Part shown: positions 1 through 11,655 of the stretch, one piece after another | Layout: every line of letters starts with the position of its first letter | How positions within the stretch are numbered: position 1 is the first letter of the stretch | Assembly (NCBI RefSeq): GCF_014904795.1 | Contig: NZ_JACZFS010000040.1 | Location: 1 to 64,000 of the forward strand | Direction of reading: 5' to 3' | Source of the DNA: Nisaea nitritireducens | GTDB lineage: Bacteria; Pseudomonadota; Alphaproteobacteria; Thalassobaculales; Thalassobaculaceae | Length of the DNA stretch: 64,000 nt | The notes under the pieces: model-generated | Databases searched by the model: none | The model's input: the letters and a program-made list of their open reading frames with translations, nothing else | Told to the model about the DNA's origin: nothing | Program-made: the position numbers and the translations under genes

Positions 1-275
1 CGGTGTTCTTTTGTGGGGTCGGTTGTGTTTTTTAATTTTCTTAATTGACGTGTATTCGAAAGTTCAATTTTTTTTAATAATTCTTCCGGAGAAATTTTCG
101 CTTCCTGCATGGCACTGATGTAAGATAAAAGGCTAAACCTTAAGCCGTTCGTTTGTTCGATTTGAACGAATCCAGGTATGCCCCCATCATTGATTTTGGG
201 TAGGCCCGTTAATGTTCTAATTACAGAGGATTTTTTAGTGTTTGCCTCGCCAAGAATGATCCATGCTCGTTTCAT
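1..275 (-). CDS. Unrecognised protein, N-terminal part (runs off left edge)
   Basis: An open frame starts at an ATG at 275 and stays open to the window edge, giving 91 residues with no stop. A good ribosome site (GAGGG, 282-286) lies 6 bases before the ATG, which supports a real start. Near the N terminus, residues 9-17 read GEANTKKSS, followed by VIRTLTG. This resembles a Walker A loop (GxxxxGKS/T) with lysine in place of the second glycine, so a nucleotide-binding protein is possible but not shown. The rest is charged and lysine-rich towards the truncated end. Codons are AT-rich, unlike the GC-rich genes from 568 onward, which suggests horizontal transfer. I do not recognise the family and infer no function. 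Confidence 0.7.
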   Translation of the reverse strand, partial: MKRAWIILGEANTKKSSVIRTLTGLPKINDGGIPGFVQIEQTNGLRFSLLSYISAMQEAKISPEELLKKIELSNTRQLRKLKNTTDPTKEH

Positions 276-530
276 CGATTTCCCTCAATAATGATTATTT
301 TATCGAAAAATTGATTGTATCTGTCCAGTTGGATGTTTTGCAAATACTCTATGCTTAGAGAGTGTTGGTTATTTTAAGGTTCAGTGATCGAGTTCAGATA
401 TCAGATTAGCAGTCTAATTACGGCGACAGATTTTTGGCTTGCTATTGTAAAATCGATTTATGATACGGCTTGAAGCGGAGTGGAATCGTTTATTCAGTCG
501 GCATAGATATAGAAAGCTTAAGGTTGTGGT
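276..530. other. AT-rich intergenic strip, no gene seen
   Basis: This stretch separates the left-edge gene from the clpB terminus. It is clearly richer in A and T than the core genome. No convincing open frame or tRNA was found. It must contain the promoter of the leftward gene starting at 275. A TATGAT-like hexamer near 460 has a poor partner upstream, so no promoter is called. The strip ends at a terminator-like hairpin read in the plus direction, so an unrecognised short plus-strand transcript may lie here. Confidence 0.4.
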
Positions 531-562
531 AGAGCGCTCCCTAAGGAGGGAGCGCTCTTTTT
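531..562 (+). terminator. Rho-independent terminator, plus direction
   Basis: A perfect 12-bp stem (531-542 with 547-558), four-base loop, and T run at 558-562. The T run follows the stem on the plus strand only, so it fits rightward transcription. There is no recognised plus-strand gene upstream. It also lies just past the clpB stop codon and could act weakly on leftward transcripts. Confidence 0.6.
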
Positions 563-567
563 AAAGC

Positions 568-3186
<2,619 letters not shown>

Positions 3187-3355
3187 CGGTCGTCTCCTTC
3201 GTACCGCAAGGTTGCCGATACAGCTCCACACACCCCAATATGGCGGTATGCGAGCCTCTTTTCGGAATGCACTGACGATCATTACAGCATCGCCGATTGC
3301 GTTCCGTCTTGGAAGGGGGCCGAACCCGATTGCGGCATTCGGAACCCACATCACA

Positions 3356-3384
3356 GATATGGTGAGTGGCTACGTCATCGCAAG
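3356..3384 (-). promoter_or_regulatory. Candidate heat-shock (sigma-32) promoter of clpB
   Basis: Reading the minus strand, CTTGCGA (3384-3378) is followed after 15 bases by CCATAT (3362-3357). This resembles the RpoH pattern CTTGAAA-N13-15-CCCATNT. It would leave a leader of about 160 bases before the clpB TTG, which is long. This is pattern matching only. Confidence 0.35.
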
Positions 3385-3437
3385 TGGCGTGAATGCGAGT
3401 TGACAGGTTTCCGAAGCTATTTATGGTGCGGTGCACT

Positions 3438-4199
3438 ATGGGAAAAATCAGTGCGATATACAGGTTCCCGGTCAAAGGTATGACAGGAGAATCTCTGGAG
3501 AGCGTGCCGCTGGAAGCGGGGCGTATGCTCCCGAACGACCGACGTTTCGGGATTCTGAACGGCGCCGCGGCGCGGCGTGCGGAAGCCGGAGACCGGGATT
3601 GGAAGGCGAAAGCCAATTTCCTGCAACTGGCGCAGGCAGAGAAGCTCGCTCAGCTCGAAGCTCGCTTCGACGAGGATAGCGAGATCCTGCAGATCTGGCG
3701 CAAGGGGCGGAACGTTGCCAGCGGCAAGCTCACCGACGTCAATGGACGGACGGTGCTGGAGCAGTTCTTCGCCGCCTTCATGACGAAGGAAAGCCGGGGC
3801 CAGCCGCGCATTGTCGAAAGCGGCGATCAGCCCTATTCCGATGTGAAGGTTCCCTTCGTCTCGATCATCAATCTGGAAAGTGTCCGGGATCTCGAGCGTG
3901 TGGTTGGCCAGCCGGTCGATCCGCTGCGGTTCCGGGGCAATCTCCTGATTGAGGGTGTGCCGGCCTGGGAAGAATTCACCTGGGTTGGAAAGACGGTGAA
4001 GATCGGAGACGCCGAAATCCGCGTTGCCGAACGGATTGGCCGCTGTCCCGCTACCAATGTCGATCCGGCGACGGCGCAGCGTGACCTGACGATCCCGCGG
4101 GATCTGCAAAATGGTTTCGGCCACACTGATTGCGGCATCTATGTCGATGTCACCGGTGGCGGAACGATCCGTGTCGGTGACGAGATCACCATCCTCTAG
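3438..4199 (+). CDS. MOSC domain protein
   Basis: A MOSC-domain protein of about 253 residues with the N-terminal beta-barrel (MOSC_N) and C-terminal MOSC domain. The family relates to molybdenum cofactor sulfurase C-terminal domains and mARC/YcbX proteins, which carry sulfur or bind Moco for N-hydroxylated compound reduction. The conserved cysteine lies in the motif RIGRCPATNVDP near residue 210, followed by GFGHTDCGIYV. I start at 3438 (MGKISAIYRFPVKGM), which matches the family N terminus; an ATG at 3423 is a possible alternative, and neither has a strong ribosome site. It is divergent from clpB. The exact substrate cannot be read from sequence. Confidence 0.85.
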   Translation: MGKISAIYRFPVKGMTGESLESVPLEAGRMLPNDRRFGILNGAAARRAEAGDRDWKAKANFLQLAQAEKLAQLEARFDEDSEILQIWRKGRNVASGKLTDVNGRTVLEQFFAAFMTKESRGQPRIVESGDQPYSDVKVPFVSIINLESVRDLERVVGQPVDPLRFRGNLLIEGVPAWEEFTWVGKTVKIGDAEIRVAERIGRCPATNVDPATAQRDLTIPRDLQNGFGHTDCGIYVDVTGGGTIRVGDEITIL

Positions 4200-4227
4200 G
4201 CCGGGCTGGTTCGGAAAGCGGCGTATC

Positions 4228-4668
4228 GTGGTGGCGGAAGACCTGACCCTGCGGAGTTTGTCTGTCGAGGATGCGGTAGAGGTTGCCGCGCTTACGGTGC
4301 AGCTTGGCTACGATCTGGAGGCGGAAGGGGCCAAAGCGCGCATCTCTGATGTGCTCACGGCTCTGGGGCATCACACGTTCGGCGCTTTCTCCGGGGAAGT
4401 CCTGCTTGGTTATCTGCACTGCTATCAGGCCCCTACGATCGACAAAGGGATGATGTTGTGCGTTCAGGCGCTCGTCGTGGATGAGCGGGTGAGGGGCAGC
4501 GGAGCAGGGCGCCATCTCATGACAGAGGCGGAACGGCTGGCCAGGGAGCTCGGTTGCAAGACTGTGAGTCTGTCGTCGAATGAGCGCCGTACCGGTGCGC
4601 ATTCCTTTTACGAACGCATCGGCTATCAGCGTTCGTCGCGATCATATTCATTCACAAAGCAGATCTAG
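4228..4668 (+). CDS. GNAT family N-acetyltransferase
   Basis: About 146 residues. The acetyl-CoA binding motif is seen as VRGSGAGRHLM (pattern Q/RxxGxG/A), followed by AERLARELGCKTVSLSS and a C-terminal HSFYERIGY, both typical of GNAT enzymes. It would transfer acetyl from acetyl-CoA to an unknown amine. No ATG fits; a GTG at 4228 with GGAAAG 9 bases before it is the best start, and a second GTG at 4231 is equally possible. It begins 28 bases after the MOSC gene on the same strand, so the two are probably cotranscribed, and it ends before a bidirectional terminator. Confidence 0.8.
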   Translation: MVAEDLTLRSLSVEDAVEVAALTVQLGYDLEAEGAKARISDVLTALGHHTFGAFSGEVLLGYLHCYQAPTIDKGMMLCVQALVVDERVRGSGAGRHLMTEAERLARELGCKTVSLSSNERRTGAHSFYERIGYQRSSRSYSFTKQI

Positions 4669-4705
4669 GAACAGAGCCGTTCCAGGCGCTAGGCAATTTG
4701 GGCAT

Positions 4706-4741
4706 AAAAAAACCGGCCGTCATTGCTGACGACCGGTTTTT
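4706..4741. terminator. Bidirectional terminator between GNAT and DUF4167 genes
   Basis: An 11-bp stem (4711-4721 with 4728-4738), loop ATTGCT, with an A run before (4706-4712) and a T run after (4737-4741). One position mismatches in the plus transcript but becomes a G-U pair in the minus transcript, so it should work best leftward, ending the DUF4167 gene. It also fits the end of the MOSC-GNAT unit. Confidence 0.85.
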
Positions 4742-4765
4742 CAAAGCGTAGTGGCTACAGGCCGA

Positions 4766-5536
4766 TCAGTCCTCGCCGGCCAGCGGCAGGGCGGGTTCGA
4801 CCGCTTCGACGACTTTGCGCGGGCGGCCTCTGCGGCGGACCGGCTTTGCTTCCGGTTCGGCACTGGCAGCGGGAGCTTCTTCCGGCGCCGCTGCTTTGGG
4901 TGCGCCGCTTTCACTGGCACCGAGCATGGCCCGCAGCGCGGAGTCATTATCTGCTGCCGGAGCAGCAGCATCCTTCGGAGCTGCCGCGCCATTCCGGCGG
5001 CGGCGCGGCTGACGTGGAGCACGCGGTTGTTCGGGCTCGCCGGTCTGCTCTGCAGCTTCGGCATCCTGACGGCGCTCGCTTCGGGTCCGGCGTGCCGGAG
5101 CCTCGTCATCGTCTGACGAGGATGTCGGTTGAGGCTGTGCCACCGGGGGCTGGGCTGGACGCACTTCGACGACATTACCCGCATCGCTGTCGTCGTCTCT
5201 GCGGCTGTCGTCATTACGCGGCTGACTGTCGGGCTGATGTTGCCCGGTATCCTGCTGCGCATTCTTTCGGGCTTCGTTCTCTTCGTTGAAAGCGCTGTAG
5301 ATACGGAAATAGTGATCCGCATGCTGGAACAGGCTTTCAGCCAGCACCCGGTCTCCGGCGGTCGAGGCATCGCGGGCAAGCGTCAGGTATTTCTCGAACA
5401 CCTGATGCGCATTGCCACGGATCCGGACGTCGGGACCGTTGCTGTCGAAGGTCTGATTTCTGTTGGGGGTACTAGGGCGACGATTGTTATTTCCGCCGCG
5501 ACCCCGCCCACGTTTCTGATGGGGACCTTGTCTCAT
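4766..5536 (-). CDS. DUF4167 domain protein, possibly RNA-associated
   Basis: A 256-residue protein. Residues 1-25 are basic and glycine/arginine/asparagine-rich (KRGRGRGGNNNRR). Residues 30-90 contain the alphaproteobacterial DUF4167 core (DVRIRGNAHQVFEKYLTLARDA, interrupted here for length, then LFQHADHYFRIY). The C-terminal 150 residues are low-complexity acidic, proline/alanine-rich sequence ending in an RRRGRPRK AT-hook-like patch. The basic ends suggest nucleic-acid binding, which is inference. The family commonly sits next to prmC/prfA in alphaproteobacteria, as here (prmC ends 262 bases upstream on the same strand). Confidence 0.82.
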   Translation of the reverse strand: MRQGPHQKRGRGRGGNNNRRPSTPNRNQTFDSNGPDVRIRGNAHQVFEKYLTLARDASTAGDRVLAESLFQHADHYFRIYSAFNEENEARKNAQQDTGQHQPDSQPRNDDSRRDDDSDAGNVVEVRPAQPPVAQPQPTSSSDDDEAPARRTRSERRQDAEAAEQTGEPEQPRAPRQPRRRRNGAAAPKDAAAPAADNDSALRAMLGASESGAPKAAAPEEAPAASAEPEAKPVRRRGRPRKVVEAVEPALPLAGED

Positions 5537-5798
5537 GCTTGATTCTTTGCCGTTTTAAAGGGTGCCAAATGGGCTCCCGTGCCAAAACACCGATCCACAC
5601 CATGTGTGTGACCGAAACATCCGGAGCATCCGGTAGGACCAGAGTCCAAACCGATGCGATCATCTCATAACCAGGATGGTTTCCTGCAACAGACCTGCCC
5701 CCTCCGGCCTCTGTTGCATGAAGGGAGACTACCGGTTTGAGCGCGGCATTCCAAGTTCTAATTCCCCTGCTGCAGTGCGGCGGGGGAGCTGCGAAAGG

Positions 5799-6668
5799 CT
5801 AGGTCCGGCGGATCAGAATGCAGCGTTCGATGCCCGCCAGATCGCTCCGGAAGCCATCCACGATGAGGCCTGATGCTTCCACGATGCGGGAAATGTCGGG
5901 CCCTTGTCCTTCTCCAAATTCGAGCACTGCGACGCTGTCTTCACCGAGTAGGGAAGGCAAGCATTCCGCGATGTTACGATAGGCGTCGAGGCCGTCCGGG
6001 CCACCGTCCAGCGCTTGCATGGGGTCGTGTACTTTTACTTCTGGTTGTAGGTCGGCAATGTCCGATGTGGGAATGTATGGCGGGTTGGAAAGCACGATGT
6101 CGAATGGACCATTCACATTGTCTGCCCACCGGGAACGGATCATTCGTGCACGCCTGGAAAGACATAGTTTCTCAGCATTTTGGCGTGCTATTGCGATGCA
6201 ATCCGCGTCGATATCCACCCCCAAGCCTTCTGCATTTGGAAATTCGGAGAGAGCCGCCAGCAGGAGACAGCCGGTGCCTGTACCGAGATCCAGAATGCGG
6301 TAGGCGTGATCGCGTTCCGGATGTAGCTCAAGAAGGGCATCGATCAAGGTCTCACTGTCCGGGCGCGGATCGAGGGTCGCTGGCGAGAGGTCGAACTCCA
6401 GACTCCAGAATTCGCGGGAGCCGAGAATGCGGGACACGGGCTCCCCGTCGATACGGCGAGCCAGAAATGCGGCGTAGCGGGTGCGCTGCTCCGCTGAGAC
6501 CGGATCGTCATCGCGGCCATGCAGCCGCCCCTCCACGCCGAGGGTATGGGCAAGCAGCAGTCGCGCATCGAGCCGTGGGTTGTCGTTGCCCTCCGCTGCC
6601 AGGCGTTGCGTTGCCGCCTGCAACAGGGCGCCGACCGTTGTCGCCGTGTCGGAATGGTCCTGCGGCAT
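5799..6668 (-). CDS. prmC: Release factor glutamine methyltransferase PrmC
   Basis: Methylates the GGQ glutamine of peptide chain release factors using S-adenosylmethionine. The 289-residue protein has an N-terminal helical substrate domain, the SAM-binding loop DLGTGTG at 127-133, an acidic ribose-binding strand (VDIDADC), and the catalytic NPPY at 195-198 that binds the target glutamine side chain. Its ATG overlaps the prfA stop codon by one base (ATGA arrangement), so it is translationally coupled to its own substrate gene. Confidence 0.97.
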   Translation of the reverse strand: MPQDHSDTATTVGALLQAATQRLAAEGNDNPRLDARLLLAHTLGVEGRLHGRDDDPVSAEQRTRYAAFLARRIDGEPVSRILGSREFWSLEFDLSPATLDPRPDSETLIDALLELHPERDHAYRILDLGTGTGCLLLAALSEFPNAEGLGVDIDADCIAIARQNAEKLCLSRRARMIRSRWADNVNGPFDIVLSNPPYIPTSDIADLQPEVKVHDPMQALDGGPDGLDAYRNIAECLPSLLGEDSVAVLEFGEGQGPDISRIVEASGLIVDGFRSDLAGIERCILIRRT

Positions 6669-7723
6669 CAGCTCATCTCGGCCAGGCGGGCGGCTTCGTC
6701 TTCTGCGGTCAGGGCGTCGACCAGCTCATCCAGGGCCTCCCCGGCGATCACCTTGTCGATTTTGTAGAGGGTCAGGTTGATACGGTGATCGGATACCCGG
6801 CCCTGCGGGAAATTATAGGTCCGGATACGTTCCGACCGGTCGCCGCTGCCGATCTGGTCCTTCCGGTCTGCGGCTCGTTCGCTGGCAAGGCGCTGGCGCT
6901 CGTGATCGTAGAGCCGGGCGCGCAGGATCTTCATCGCTTTGGCCCGGTTCTTGTGCTGCGACTTCTCGTCCTGCTGGGAAACCACGATGCCGGAGGGAAG
7001 GTGGGTGATCCGCACTGCGCTTTCCGTCGTGTTGACGTGCTGGCCGCCCGCGCCGCTGGCGCGGAACACATCGACCCGGAGATCCTTGTCCTCGATATGG
7101 AGGTCGACATCCTCGGCTTCCGGCAATACCGCGACGGTGGCGGCGGAAGTGTGAATACGGCCGCCGGACTCGGTCACAGGCACCCGCTGTACCCGGTGCA
7201 CACCAGACTCGAACTTGAGGCGGGCGAAGACGGAGCGGCCGGTGATCTCGGCCGTGGCTTCCTTGTAGCCGCCGATATCGTTCTCGGAAATTTCCATGAC
7301 CTCGAACTTCCAGCCCTTCAGAGCGGCATATCGCTGATACATGCCGAACAGATCGGCGGCGAACAGGGCTGCCTCGTCCCCGCCGGTGCCGGCCCGGACT
7401 TCGAGGATGGCGTTCTTTTCGTCCGCCTCGTCCTTCGGCAGCAGCAGGATCTGAACTTCGCGTTCGAGCTCCGGCAGCGCCTTCTCAAGCCGCTGAACCT
7501 CGTCTGCGGCCATCTCCGCCATGTCCGGATCTTCCAACAATTCGCGAGAGTCGGACAGCTCCTGCCGCATGTCGTTCAATTCCGTCACCTTGTGGGCGAC
7601 GGGTGCCAGCTCCGAGAGTTCTTTCGACAGCCTGGCAATGTCCGAGCTGTCGCCGGAGGCCAGAATGGCTTCCAGTTCCTTGTGACGGGCCAGCACGCGT
7701 TCCAGATTTGCCTGCAAGCTCAC
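6668..7723 (-). CDS. prfA: Peptide chain release factor 1
   Basis: Reads UAA and UAG stop codons and triggers peptide release. The 351-residue protein carries the tripeptide anticodon PVT at 182-184 (RF1 type, PxT) and the universal GGQ at 226-228 in GAGGQHVN. Length is normal for bacterial RF1. Its ATG overlaps the end of hemA by four bases and its stop overlaps prmC, so hemA-prfA-prmC form one coupled unit. Confidence 0.98.
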   Translation of the reverse strand: MSLQANLERVLARHKELEAILASGDSSDIARLSKELSELAPVAHKVTELNDMRQELSDSRELLEDPDMAEMAADEVQRLEKALPELEREVQILLLPKDEADEKNAILEVRAGTGGDEAALFAADLFGMYQRYAALKGWKFEVMEISENDIGGYKEATAEITGRSVFARLKFESGVHRVQRVPVTESGGRIHTSAATVAVLPEAEDVDLHIEDKDLRVDVFRASGAGGQHVNTTESAVRITHLPSGIVVSQQDEKSQHKNRAKAMKILRARLYDHERQRLASERAADRKDQIGSGDRSERIRTYNFPQGRVSDHRINLTLYKIDKVIAGEALDELVDALTAEDEAARLAEMS

Positions 7724-9012
7724 AGGTCTTCTCCTTGTTCTTGGTCGAGACCGAACAGTTCCTCCAGCGTGGAGAGGGTCCGGTCGTCCAGATGGTCCGT
7801 TGCCGCCAGGCGCCGAAGATGTTCAGACGGGCCGTGCATGATGCGGTTCAGCAACAGACGGGTTGCGTCTTCCGCGGAAAGGTTTGGTTGCTCCGCATGA
7901 AGCGCCTCACGCATGCTTTCCAGATGCGCTCTGAGGCGTGCGATGGAGGGGGCCGCGATGCGCCCGCTCTGATCCGAGAGAAACCGGGCGACGGCGGCAT
8001 TGACCAGCTCGCGAGCGGCCTCCGCTTCGGCGCGGCGGGCATTCTTGCCTTCGGTCGCGGACCGTTCCAGATCCTCAAGATCGAACAGGAAGGCCTCGTC
8101 GATCCTGTTGACCGCCGGATCGATGTCGGCAGGGATCGAGAGATCGACCAGAAAGATCGGCCGGTAGCGGCGTTTCACCAGCGCCCGTGAAACCATCTCT
8201 TCGGTCAACACGGTGCGGCCTTCTCCGACGGCGGCAATGACGATATCGGCATCGACGAGCGTTTCCGCAAGGGTGTCCATGGCTGCATGATGGGCGCCGA
8301 TGGATCTGGCCGTTGCCTCGGCGCGCCGGGCAATGCGGTCCAGCACCGTGACCGGCGTGCCATGGCTGTTGTGAAGCTGTTCCGCCAGAATCAGGCCGAG
8401 TTCGCCAGAGCCAAGCAGCACCGCACGGGTCCGTTCCAGCGCGCCATGCACGTCGCGGGCGACGGAGAGGGCGGCGGCGGCAATGGAGACAGGACCTTCC
8501 GCGATCCGCGTTTCACGACGCACCTGCCGCGCGGCTTCGAAGGCGGCGCTCATGGTTGCGTCGAGCAGCGGACCGGAAGATTTCAGGCTGCGGGCCAGCC
8601 GGTGCCCCGCTCGCATCTGGCCGAGGATCTGGGGTTCGCCGATGACCTGACTGTCGAGAGAGGCGGCGACGCGAAACAAATGACTCACCGCGTCCCCGCC
8701 GACATGCCGGTAAAGCAGCGGCTCCAGCAGTGCCGGGTCGAGATCGATTGGGGCGCAGAGGATCTTCGCGATGATGCTGCGGGCTTCTTCGGGGTTCGGG
8801 AAGATGCCGGCGACTTCGACCCGGTCGCAGGTCGAGAGCGGCATGGCTTCCTCGACTCCGAAAACCCGGAGCGAGCGAAGCACGACCGGCAACTCCTCGT
8901 CGGCGACGAATAGCTGCTCACGGATCGCATCGGGACAGGTCCGGTGGTTGACGCCGACGACGGCGAAGCGGTGCAGGTCCTGAAAGAGCGGGGAAGCGGA
9001 GCGGTCCGCCAA
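7720..9012 (-). CDS. hemA: Glutamyl-tRNA reductase
   Basis: First committed enzyme of the five-carbon route to 5-aminolevulinate and haem: reduces glutamyl-tRNA to glutamate-1-semialdehyde with NADPH. The 430-residue protein has the catalytic N-terminal domain with Cys62 in STCDRVEV (the usual motif is STCNRxE, so Asn is Asp here), [12 protein letters not shown] near residue 125, the NADPH-binding domain with GSGELG near residue 197, and the helical dimerisation domain. It is followed by prfA with a four-base overlap and preceded by hisS 11 bases away. Many alphaproteobacteria use ALA synthase instead, so this gene is of interest. Confidence 0.95.
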   Translation of the reverse strand: MADRSASPLFQDLHRFAVVGVNHRTCPDAIREQLFVADEELPVVLRSLRVFGVEEAMPLSTCDRVEVAGIFPNPEEARSIIAKILCAPIDLDPALLEPLLYRHVGGDAVSHLFRVAASLDSQVIGEPQILGQMRAGHRLARSLKSSGPLLDATMSAAFEAARQVRRETRIAEGPVSIAAAALSVARDVHGALERTRAVLLGSGELGLILAEQLHNSHGTPVTVLDRIARRAEATARSIGAHHAAMDTLAETLVDADIVIAAVGEGRTVLTEEMVSRALVKRRYRPIFLVDLSIPADIDPAVNRIDEAFLFDLEDLERSATEGKNARRAEAEAARELVNAAVARFLSDQSGRIAAPSIARLRAHLESMREALHAEQPNLSAEDATRLLLNRIMHGPSEHLRRLAATDHLDDRTLSTLEELFGLDQEQGEDL

Positions 9013-9023
9013 CGCGCGCCTCG

Positions 9024-10268
9024 CTAGGCCTCGGCGCCGAGATGGTCCCCGATCTTGTCCAGCGCGACTTCGACTTGCGAGCCTGTGTCCAGGTCGCGGA
9101 TCGTCGCTACGCCCTTTTCGAGTTCCGTCTCGCCGATGATGACGGCGTGGCTTGCACCGAGTTTGTTGGCCCGCTTCATGCGCTTTCCAAGATTTCCCGA
9201 ATAGCCCATTTCGACAGAGTGGCCCGCCTTGCGCAAGTCGTGCGCGAGCTTGATCGCCGCGATAGTCGCATCCTCGCCGACCGGGATCAGGGAAAGCGGC
9301 CGTGCCGGAGCGACAGGCGCCTCAATCATCATGGCGATCCGCTCGATTCCGGCAGCCCAGCCGACACCCGGTGTGGAGGGGCCGCCCATAGTCTCGATCA
9401 AGCCGTCATAACGTCCGCCCGCCATCACGGTGCCCTGGGCCCCGAGCCGGTCGGTGACGAATTCGTATGCGGTGTGACAATAGTAATCGAGGCCGCGCAC
9501 CAACCGGTCGTTTTGCCGGTAGGGGATGCCAACCGCGTCGAGGCCCTGTTTGACCGAACCGTAGAAATCTTCGGAAGCCGCATTGAGGTAATCGCCGAAG
9601 GACGGTGCGTCCGCGACGATCTTGCGGTCGCCCTCATCCTTGCTGTCGAGGATGCGCAGCGGGTTTGCTTCCAGCCGGCGCAGGCTGTCCTCGGACAGGC
9701 CGTCCTTGTGGCCCATCAGGTATTCGACCAATGCGTCGCGATAGGCGTGACGGCTTTTCGTGTCGCCAAGCGTGTTCAGCTCCAGCACGATGCCGTCGAA
9801 AATGCCGAGTGCGTCGAGAATGTCGGCGCCCACCGTGATCACTTCGATATCGGCCTGCGGCGTCGGCACGCCGATAAGCTCGACGCCGATCTGGTGGAAC
9901 TGGCGCTGGCGGCCTTTCTGCGGGCGCTCATAGCGGAACATCGGGCCCTGATAGAATAGCTTCAGCGGCAGGTCCTGGGTCAGGCCGCCGGAAATGAAAG
10001 CGCGCGCCACGCCCGCCGTGCCTTCCGGGCGCAGGGTGATGCTTTCGTCACCCCGGTCTGTGAAGCTGTACATCTCTTTCGAAACCACGTCGGAAGTCTC
10101 GCCGAGAGTGCGGGCGAAGACTTCGGTGAATTCGAAGATCGGTGTCTGGATTTCGCTGAAACCGTAGCGGCTGGCGGTCGCGAGGGCCGTCTCGATAACA
10201 TGGCGATGCCGCCGCGCGTCCTCACCGAGGAGGTCGTGGGTGCCGCGAACGGGCTGCAACTTGGCCAT
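9024..10268 (-). CDS. hisS: Histidyl-tRNA synthetase
   Basis: Class II aminoacyl-tRNA synthetase charging tRNA-His. The 414-residue protein begins MAKLQPVRGTHDLLGED, as usual. Motif 2 contains LRPEGTAGVARAF, the histidine-specific segment is GLDYYCHTAYEF, and motif 3 is GVGWAAGIER. A C-terminal anticodon-binding domain of about 90 residues follows (SLIPVGEDATIAAIKLA and on). Length and domain order are normal. It lies between ispG (126 bases upstream) and hemA (11 bases downstream). Confidence 0.97.
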   Translation of the reverse strand: MAKLQPVRGTHDLLGEDARRHRHVIETALATASRYGFSEIQTPIFEFTEVFARTLGETSDVVSKEMYSFTDRGDESITLRPEGTAGVARAFISGGLTQDLPLKLFYQGPMFRYERPQKGRQRQFHQIGVELIGVPTPQADIEVITVGADILDALGIFDGIVLELNTLGDTKSRHAYRDALVEYLMGHKDGLSEDSLRRLEANPLRILDSKDEGDRKIVADAPSFGDYLNAASEDFYGSVKQGLDAVGIPYRQNDRLVRGLDYYCHTAYEFVTDRLGAQGTVMAGGRYDGLIETMGGPSTPGVGWAAGIERIAMMIEAPVAPARPLSLIPVGEDATIAAIKLAHDLRKAGHSVEMGYSGNLGKRMKRANKLGASHAVIIGETELEKGVATIRDLDTGSQVEVALDKIGDHLGAEA

Positions 10269-10394
10269 GATAGAGGTCCTTTCAAACGTCCCCGAAGCCG
10301 ACAGAATGCCGGGGAGGCTCGGTTTATGCCGCGTTTCCGTCCCGGATTCAAACGGATGCGGTGATTTTGCGGTGGTTGGAAAGTCTGTGCGGGG

Positions 10395-11543
10395 TCAGGA
10401 GGCTGCCGGAGAAACCATCGGCACCGTGTTTTCATCCGCCTCGGCCAGCTCCTTCTCGATCTCGGCCGCCTTTTCCTCGACGAGAGAGACCAGATGGTCG
10501 ACGACATTGTCGTCCTGCAGGCGATGATGGGGCAGACCGGCGATATAGACCTGATGGTTGCCCTTGCCGCCGCCGGTGAAGCCGATATCCGTTTCCCGCG
10601 CTTCACCCGGCCCGTTCACCACGCAGCCGATAACCGAAAGGGTCATCGGCGTGGTGATATGGGCGAGCCTTTCTTCCAGAACCTCGACAGTCTTGATGAC
10701 GTCGAACTGCTGGCGGGCACAGGAGGGGCAGGAAATCACGTTCACACCGCGATGGCGCAGATTGAGCGACTTCAGGATATCGAAGCCGACCTTCACCTCG
10801 TCCACCGGATCGGAGGAGAGCGAGACGCGGATAGTATCGCCAACCCCACTCCAGAGCAGCATGCCCATGCCGATGGAGGATTTCACCGAGCCGATGCGGA
10901 AGCCGCCGGCTTCGGTGACGCCGAGATGCAGCGGATAGTCGCACGCGTCGGCCAGACCCTGATAGGCGGCGACCGCGAGGAAGACGTCCGAGGCTTTCAC
11001 GCTGATTTTCGTCTCGAAGAAGTCGTTGTCCTCAAGAATTTTTAGATGGTCGAGTGCGGACTCCACCATCGCTTCCGGGCAGGGCTCGCCGTATTTTTCC
11101 AGCAGGTGCTTTTCAAGGCTGCCTGCATTGACGCCGATCCGGATGGAGCAGCCGTAATCCTTGGCGGCTTTCACCACCTCGCGCACCCGCTCGGCATTGC
11201 CGATATTGCCGGGATTAATCCGCAGGCAAGCTGCGCCCGCCTTGGCGGCCTCGATGGCGCGCTTATAGTGGAAATGGATATCCGCGACGATCGGCACCGG
11301 GCTGGCCTTGCAGATTTCCGGCATGGCAGCAGTCGAGGCTTCATCCGGGCAGGAGACACGCACAATGTCGGCCCCGGCGTCCGCACAGGCCTGTATCTGC
11401 GCGATGGTCGCCTTGGCATCCGCCGTCAGCGTGTTCGTCATGGTCTGCACCGTGATCGGCGCATCGCCGCCGACCAAAACGTTGCCGACAGAGATCTGAC
11501 GGGATTTGCGTCTGAAGATGTCGCGGTAAGGCCGCACACTCAT
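10395..11543 (-). CDS. ispG: 4-hydroxy-3-methylbut-2-enyl diphosphate synthase
   Basis: Penultimate step of the non-mevalonate isoprenoid pathway: converts cyclic MEcPP to HMBPP using a [4Fe-4S] cluster. The 382-residue protein shows the TIM-barrel start ([11 protein letters not shown]) and cluster ligands Cys272 and Cys275 (CPSC) and Cys307 ([10 protein letters not shown]), with the nearby Glu as fourth ligand. This is the shorter proteobacterial form. The last 25 residues are an acidic tail. It lies between the rodZ-like gene and hisS in the same direction. Confidence 0.97.
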   Translation of the reverse strand: MSVRPYRDIFRRKSRQISVGNVLVGGDAPITVQTMTNTLTADAKATIAQIQACADAGADIVRVSCPDEASTAAMPEICKASPVPIVADIHFHYKRAIEAAKAGAACLRINPGNIGNAERVREVVKAAKDYGCSIRIGVNAGSLEKHLLEKYGEPCPEAMVESALDHLKILEDNDFFETKISVKASDVFLAVAAYQGLADACDYPLHLGVTEAGGFRIGSVKSSIGMGMLLWSGVGDTIRVSLSSDPVDEVKVGFDILKSLNLRHRGVNVISCPSCARQQFDVIKTVEVLEERLAHITTPMTLSVIGCVVNGPGEARETDIGFTGGGKGNHQVYIAGLPHHRLQDDNVVDHLVSLVEEKAAEIEKELAEADENTVPMVSPAAS

Positions 11544-11606
11544 GAGATCGTTCCGCTCGCTGTACTCGCCACTGCGAGATGGCGTTTGGGGTCTTATAAA
11601 GCAAGC

Positions 11607-11630
11607 AGGCGCCGCGGGTAAACGGCGCCT
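11607..11630. other. Hairpin between rodZ-like gene and ispG
   Basis: An inverted repeat AGGCGCCG (11607-11614) with CGGCGCCT (11623-11630) and an 8-base loop. There is no T run on either side, so it is not a clear terminator. It may stabilise transcript ends or partly block read-through into ispG. Confidence 0.3.
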
Positions 11631-11655
11631 TCGTTACGATTGAAGAATGTCGGCG

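Noticed and set aside
460-562. tRNA gene at the island border
   Set aside because: A D-arm-like GGTAGAGCGC is present, but no anticodon arm, T-arm or CCA end could be placed around it.
3187-3354. Longer clpB start giving 928 residues
   Set aside because: The 56 extra residues do not match ClpB, and a supported TTG start exists at 3186.
5537-5873. Possible short gene (65 codons) at 5676-5873
   Set aside because: No ribosome site, overlaps the prmC end, and no recognisable pattern. The gap 5537-5798 otherwise holds nothing I can name.
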